Of a DNA stretch of 64,000 nt, positions 62,603-64,000 are shown one piece after another. Made by a program: the position numbers and the translations under genes. The DNA comes from Paenibacillus azoreducens. GTDB lineage: Bacteria; Bacillota; Bacilli; Paenibacillales; Paenibacillaceae. The notes beneath the pieces were generated by a model. That model had not been told where the DNA came from, did not search any database, and saw only the letters and a program-made list of their open reading frames with translations. The DNA lies in contig NZ_AP025343.1 of NCBI RefSeq assembly GCF_021654775.1, positions 6,043,501 to 6,107,500 on the forward strand, read 5' to 3'. Each line of letters begins with the position of its first letter. Position 1 is the stretch's first letter.

Positions 62603-62678
62603 TGGCTCCCCGAACAGGACTCGAACCTGTGACAACTCGATTAACAGTCGAGTGCTCTACCAACTGAGCTATCAGGGA
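62603..62678 (-). tRNA. tRNA-Asn (GTT)
   Basis: A 76-base tRNA on the minus strand including an encoded CCA. Acceptor TCCCTGA/TCGGGGA; D arm AGCTCAGTTGGTAGAGC; anticodon stem CTCGA/TCGAG holding CTGTTAA (anticodon GTT); T arm ACAGG-TTCGAGT-CCTGT. It is six bases upstream of tRNA-Ser. Confidence 0.95.
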
Positions 62679-62710
62679 ACGTTTACAATGTGATAACACT
62701 CATTAATTTA

Positions 62711-63190
62711 TCATGATTTCTTGGGAGAGTCAAGCGTCTGCTGCCGAAGTTTCCCCCTGCATTTTCCGCACCTGAAACGTCTGGTATCCACCTTCCGTTT
62801 ACGCATATATTTCATTCCGCATTCTTGGCATATAAGCACATAACGATACGGCAGCTCTCTTCTGCCGCCGCGGTCTGGCAGCGAACTGCAAAACCGGCTC
62901 CCTCCTACTTGGCGAAGAAGCAGTTTAAAATCCCGGTCACGATGCTTGTATCCTCTTCCCGCCAAATGCAGGTGGTAGTGGCAAAGCTCATGCTTGATGA
63001 TTTTCTCCACTTCTTCCCTGCCGTTTTGCTCCAATTGATGAGGATTAATTTCAATATTATGGCTTTGGGTAAAATAACGGCCTCCTGTTGAAGTTAATCT
63101 CTTGTTAAAGGTCGCCTGATGCCGGAACGGAACGCCAAAGCTGTCCAGCGACACTTTTTCGACCCAGGCCTGCAATTCTTCATTGCTCAT
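62711..63190 (-). CDS. SprT-like zinc metalloprotein (YdcK family)
   Basis: A 159-residue protein from the ATG at 63190, with GAGGAG about 11 bases upstream; an ATG 9 bases earlier is too close to it. The SprT zinc-protease motif is IIKHELCHYHLHLAGRGYKHR (core HELCH, about residues 67-71). The C-terminal zinc ribbon has ICQECGMKYMRKRKV...RFRCGKCRGKL (two CxxC pairs). B. subtilis YdcK is a close match in layout. The catalytic activity of bacterial members is unproven. It lies next to cmpA, as ydcK does in Bacillus as far as I recall. Confidence 0.93.
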   Translation of the reverse strand: MSNEELQAWVEKVSLDSFGVPFRHQATFNKRLTSTGGRYFTQSHNIEINPHQLEQNGREEVEKIIKHELCHYHLHLAGRGYKHRDRDFKLLLRQVGGSRFCSSLPDRGGRRELPYRYVLICQECGMKYMRKRKVDTRRFRCGKCRGKLRQQTLDSPKKS

Positions 63191-63358
63191 GATCGGCATA
63201 ACTCCTCGCTTACTCCCTTTCCGGTTTTCCTTCTCCCGCCTTGTTTGAACCATTCGGGAATGTTACTTGAATTTTAACTTCCGCCTAAGCTACACTGTCA
63301 AGTAAAGAGTGATTAAGCATCGACAAACAAGCTGCAAGTACGAAAGGGAGAATCTTTC

Positions 63359-63709
63359 ATGCCAAACATGCGTTACGTCATTTTACAGCGGGGAGACAAG
63401 CTCCAATATGTGGAGATGCCTGCCGATTACGCTTATCAGCTCAGCGCGCTGAACTTGAGGCTGAATAAAGAGGTCGGGAAGCTTACCGCCGAAGGTACGC
63501 CGGAGCTTCCGCTCGCCGTGGCCGAATGCGACCGTCTCGAGTTGCTGCAGGAAAACGCCGCGACCATAAGCGGCCTTGATTACATTAACGAATTGGAACA
63601 GGCATTTGCTTCCCTCAAAGAATCCAATTACCCGCTGATCTCCCTGCTCACGGAAATCCGCGCCCTGCAGGCGCAGCTGGAGCAGTGGTACGAAGAAGAA
63701 GTCATGTAG
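63359..63709 (+). CDS. small conserved-looking protein, function unknown
   Basis: A 116-residue acidic protein. The first 45 residues contain two beta strands (MRYVILQRGDKLQYVEMP) and a helix. The rest is helical (LPLAVAECDRLELLQENA, LISLLTEIRALQAQLEQWYEEEVM) with heptad-like leucines, suggesting a coiled-coil homodimer. No cysteines, signal peptide or membrane helix apart from one Cys near 56. The ATG follows AAAGGGAG at 8 bases. It lies 70 bases upstream of cmpA and may share its transcript. I do not recognise the family. Confidence 0.75.
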   Translation: MPNMRYVILQRGDKLQYVEMPADYAYQLSALNLRLNKEVGKLTAEGTPELPLAVAECDRLELLQENAATISGLDYINELEQAFASLKESNYPLISLLTEIRALQAQLEQWYEEEVM

Positions 63710-63779
63710 ACCTGCACGCTTTGGGCTTTTTCTCCATATGCTATCCATACAGACGGTTTAGCAAGAGGAGGAGATACCC

Positions 63780-63923
63780 TTGCCGCAATGGCTCTGCAAT
63801 CAACTGAAACGCGCCTTTCGCAAGAAGGACAGACGCCAGATCAAGCTGCTGAATGATTGCTGGTTTTTTTACCGGAATTCAGCTAGCGAAGATTCGGATC
63901 ATTCCGAAGCTTTTCATCCATAA
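63780..63923 (+). CDS. cmpA: spore cortex morphogenetic protein CmpA
   Basis: A 47-residue protein starting at a TTG (63780) with AGAGGAGGAG 8 bases upstream. The translation starts MPQWLCNQLKRAF and continues KKDRRQIKLLNDCWFFYR. This closely follows B. subtilis CmpA (a 37-residue protein starting MPNWLKKQMQKAF), which works with SpoIVA and ClpXP in quality control of spore envelope assembly. The C-terminal tail (NSASEDSDHSEAFHP) is longer than in B. subtilis. A terminator follows. The small size and TTG start make it easy to miss. Confidence 0.88.
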   Translation: MPQWLCNQLKRAFRKKDRRQIKLLNDCWFFYRNSASEDSDHSEAFHP

Positions 63924-63940
63924 CCTAACCAAGAAAAACC

Positions 63941-63973
63941 AAGCCGGACGCGAATTGTCCGGCTTCTTTTTGC
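63941..63973 (+). terminator. terminator after cmpA
   Basis: AAGCCGGAC and GTCCGGCTT form a stem with a GCGAATT loop, followed by CTTTTTG. Confidence 0.85.
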
Positions 63974-64000
63974 GCCTGAAAATAGCTCCCTTTATTCAAA

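Noticed and set aside
62230..62667. 145-codon plus-strand frame across the tRNA-Ser array and tRNA genes
   Set aside because: It runs through tandem repeats and antisense to two tRNA genes, a common false prediction.

Overview
The window looks like a chromosomal segment of an endospore-forming Paenibacillaceae, most likely Paenibacillus. The basis is Bacillus-type Shine-Dalgarno sites, spore genes (tlp, and a cmpA homologue beside a SprT/YdcK protein), bacterial-short Pgi, a Btr-like AraC/siderophore-binding regulator, c-di-AMP (ydaO/yuaA) riboswitches and a Gram-positive Tad pilus locus with DUF5702- and DUF6382-like proteins. Species cannot be fixed from the sequence alone.

Layout. 0-9 kb: housekeeping genes (YjbQ, TetR regulator, YigZ/IMPACT, pgi, a beta-hydroxyacid dehydrogenase, tkt), then a decayed IS3-type element. 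9.3-22.7 kb: a long minus-strand operon encoding a secreted/membrane GATase-like protein, an ABC ATPase and ABC-2 permease, a coiled-coil membrane protein, MoxR AAA+ ATPase, DUF58 protein and two membrane-anchored von Willebrand A (vWA) proteins. 23-27 kb: purU, nfo, a DUF2621 protein and a TIGR01777 epimerase. 26.8-38.3 kb: a Tad/Flp pilus operon (TadZ, CpaF, TadB, TadC, Flp1 pilin, two TadE-like proteins, a DUF5702 protein, prepilin peptidase, FHA protein) behind a structured leader with an intrinsic terminator. 38.9-42 kb: a DCC thiol protein, a small Zn-knuckle protein, a broken ArsR/EamA fusion, and mntH. 42.5-49 kb: a kdp operon (130-aa orphan protein, 35-aa membrane peptide, kdpF, kdpA, kdpB, kdpC) read from one promoter through two tandem c-di-AMP riboswitches, each with its own terminator; no kdpDE is present. 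49-54 kb: glutathione peroxidase, tRNA-Leu, XRE regulator, PAS protein, and a MarR-MFS pair with a clear promoter/operator. 54.3-60.8 kb: a Fur-box-flanked siderophore uptake locus (AraC-PBP regulator, lipoprotein, two FecCD permeases, and a double-domain esterase). 61-64 kb: tRNA genes (Leu, Glu, Ser, Asn), tlp, SprT, a small hypothetical protein and cmpA.

The intergenic space is rich in repeats. One is a MITE-like family with GTTCAAAAAG/CTTTTTGAAC ends that sits inside three different operons. Others are a hairpin family built on CCCCACAAAGT/ACTTTGCGGGG, a TAACGAAAC/GTTTCGTTA family, TGCAAAAGTGCA palindromes, a 43-bp tandem array, and two tandem arrays whose units carry copies of the 3' ends of tRNA-Glu and tRNA-Ser.

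The most unusual items are the dual-riboswitch kdp operon with its two unassigned small proteins, the structured leader of the tad operon, the fused double siderophore esterase, the tRNA-3'-end arrays and the MITE family.
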